Part shown: in pieces, positions 5,417-5,555 of the stretch
How positions within the stretch are numbered: position 1 is the first letter of the stretch
Layout: each line of letters opens with the position of its first letter
NCBI GenBank assembly: GCA_965373045.1
Contig: CBDVEQ010000172.1
Span: 1 to 5,555 of the forward strand
Length of the DNA stretch: 5,555 nt
Source: DAOVDI01 sp965373045
Lineage (GTDB): Bacteria > Acidobacteriota > Aminicenantia > Aminicenantales > Aminicenantaceae
Reading direction: 5' to 3'
Notes under the pieces: generated by a model
Databases searched by the model: none
The model's input: the letters and a program-made list of their open reading frames with translations, nothing else
What the model was told of the DNA's origin: nothing
Position numbers and translations under genes: made by a program

Positions 5417-5555
5417 ATGAAAAATATCTTAACACTATGGTTGATTCTTTTATTGGGAGGAGCCATGATTTTAACAGATTCCTGCAAACGGGCTCATGAA
5501 ATGCTTGTTGTCGCACACAGAGGGGCATCGGCCTATGCTCCGGAAAACACATTGA
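5417..5555 (+). CDS. Glycerophosphodiester phosphodiesterase, exported (N-terminal part, cut by window end)
   Basis: Only 46 codons lie in the window. They encode MKNILTLWLILLLGGAMILT as an apparent signal sequence, followed by VVAHRGASAYAPENTL (31-46), the hallmark opening of GDPD-family enzymes: catalytic H34-R35 and metal/substrate residues E43-N44. The enzyme hydrolyses glycerophosphodiesters to glycerol 3-phosphate plus an alcohol, using a TIM-barrel and a divalent metal. The hydrophobic start predicts periplasmic or envelope location. C23 follows as TDSC, a poor match to a lipoprotein box, so lipidation is uncertain. The gene is 8 bp downstream of the symporter with a strong AGGAG, clearly in the same operon. 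This suggests the transporter may import a product of this hydrolysis, an inference from position alone. Confidence 0.9.
   Translation, partial: MKNILTLWLILLLGGAMILTDSCKRAHEMLVVAHRGASAYAPENTL

Noticed and set aside
5477..5487. Lipoprotein box of the phosphodiesterase (TDSC)
   Set aside because: Aspartate at -2 and threonine at -3 do not fit the usual L-[AS]-[GAS]-C pattern, so only a signal sequence is claimed.

Overview
The window looks like an intergenic-rich piece of a chromosome from an anaerobic Gram-negative bacterium. The closest guess is a sulfate-reducer-type member of the Desulfobacterota. That rests on gene character only: a Tat-exported enzyme, a cysteine-rich poly-[4Fe-4S] protein, a sodium/solute symporter, moderate GC, and ATGA/TAATG-type gene junctions. 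It is inference; no rRNA or other marker gene is present.

Layout. Bases 1-204 are a non-coding repeat with a perfect 13-bp terminal inverted repeat. A shorter copy lies in the same orientation at 3099-3282. Minus strand: a Tat-exported TIM-barrel protein of the hydroxypyruvate isomerase / sugar phosphate isomerase type (225-1166), then an overlapping pair transcribed 3082 to 1308. The pair is a winged-helix/poly-ferredoxin protein (1952-3082) followed by a Nudix hydrolase of the CoA pyrophosphatase type (1308-1955), joined by an ATGA overlap. Plus strand: a small two-helix membrane protein (3370-3573), an SSS-family symporter with an extra C-terminal cytosolic domain (3573-5408), and the start of an exported glycerophosphodiester phosphodiesterase (5417 to the window end). 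These three are packed with junctions of TAATG and 8 bp and form one apparent operon. A plausible promoter sits at 3327-3353 and would give an mRNA with almost no leader.

How the genes may work together. The plus-strand operon suggests periplasmic release of glycerol 3-phosphate plus an alcohol from glycerophosphodiesters, coupled to Na+-driven uptake of a small solute; the substrate cannot be read from the sequence. The minus-strand pair couples a possibly redox-sensing iron-sulfur protein to a CoA/nucleotide housekeeping hydrolase. The Tat-exported TIM-barrel enzyme stands apart and is flanked by inverted copies of the repeat's terminus.

The most unusual element is the repeat family. The left 104 bases are 97/104 identical between copies. 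The terminal inverted repeats differ between copies, but by paired, compensatory changes. Internal inverted repeats are conserved at identical spacing. One copy ends 16 bp from the start codon of the ferredoxin gene, so it must form, or lie beside, that operon's promoter/leader. No transposase, CRISPR array, tRNA or rRNA was seen.
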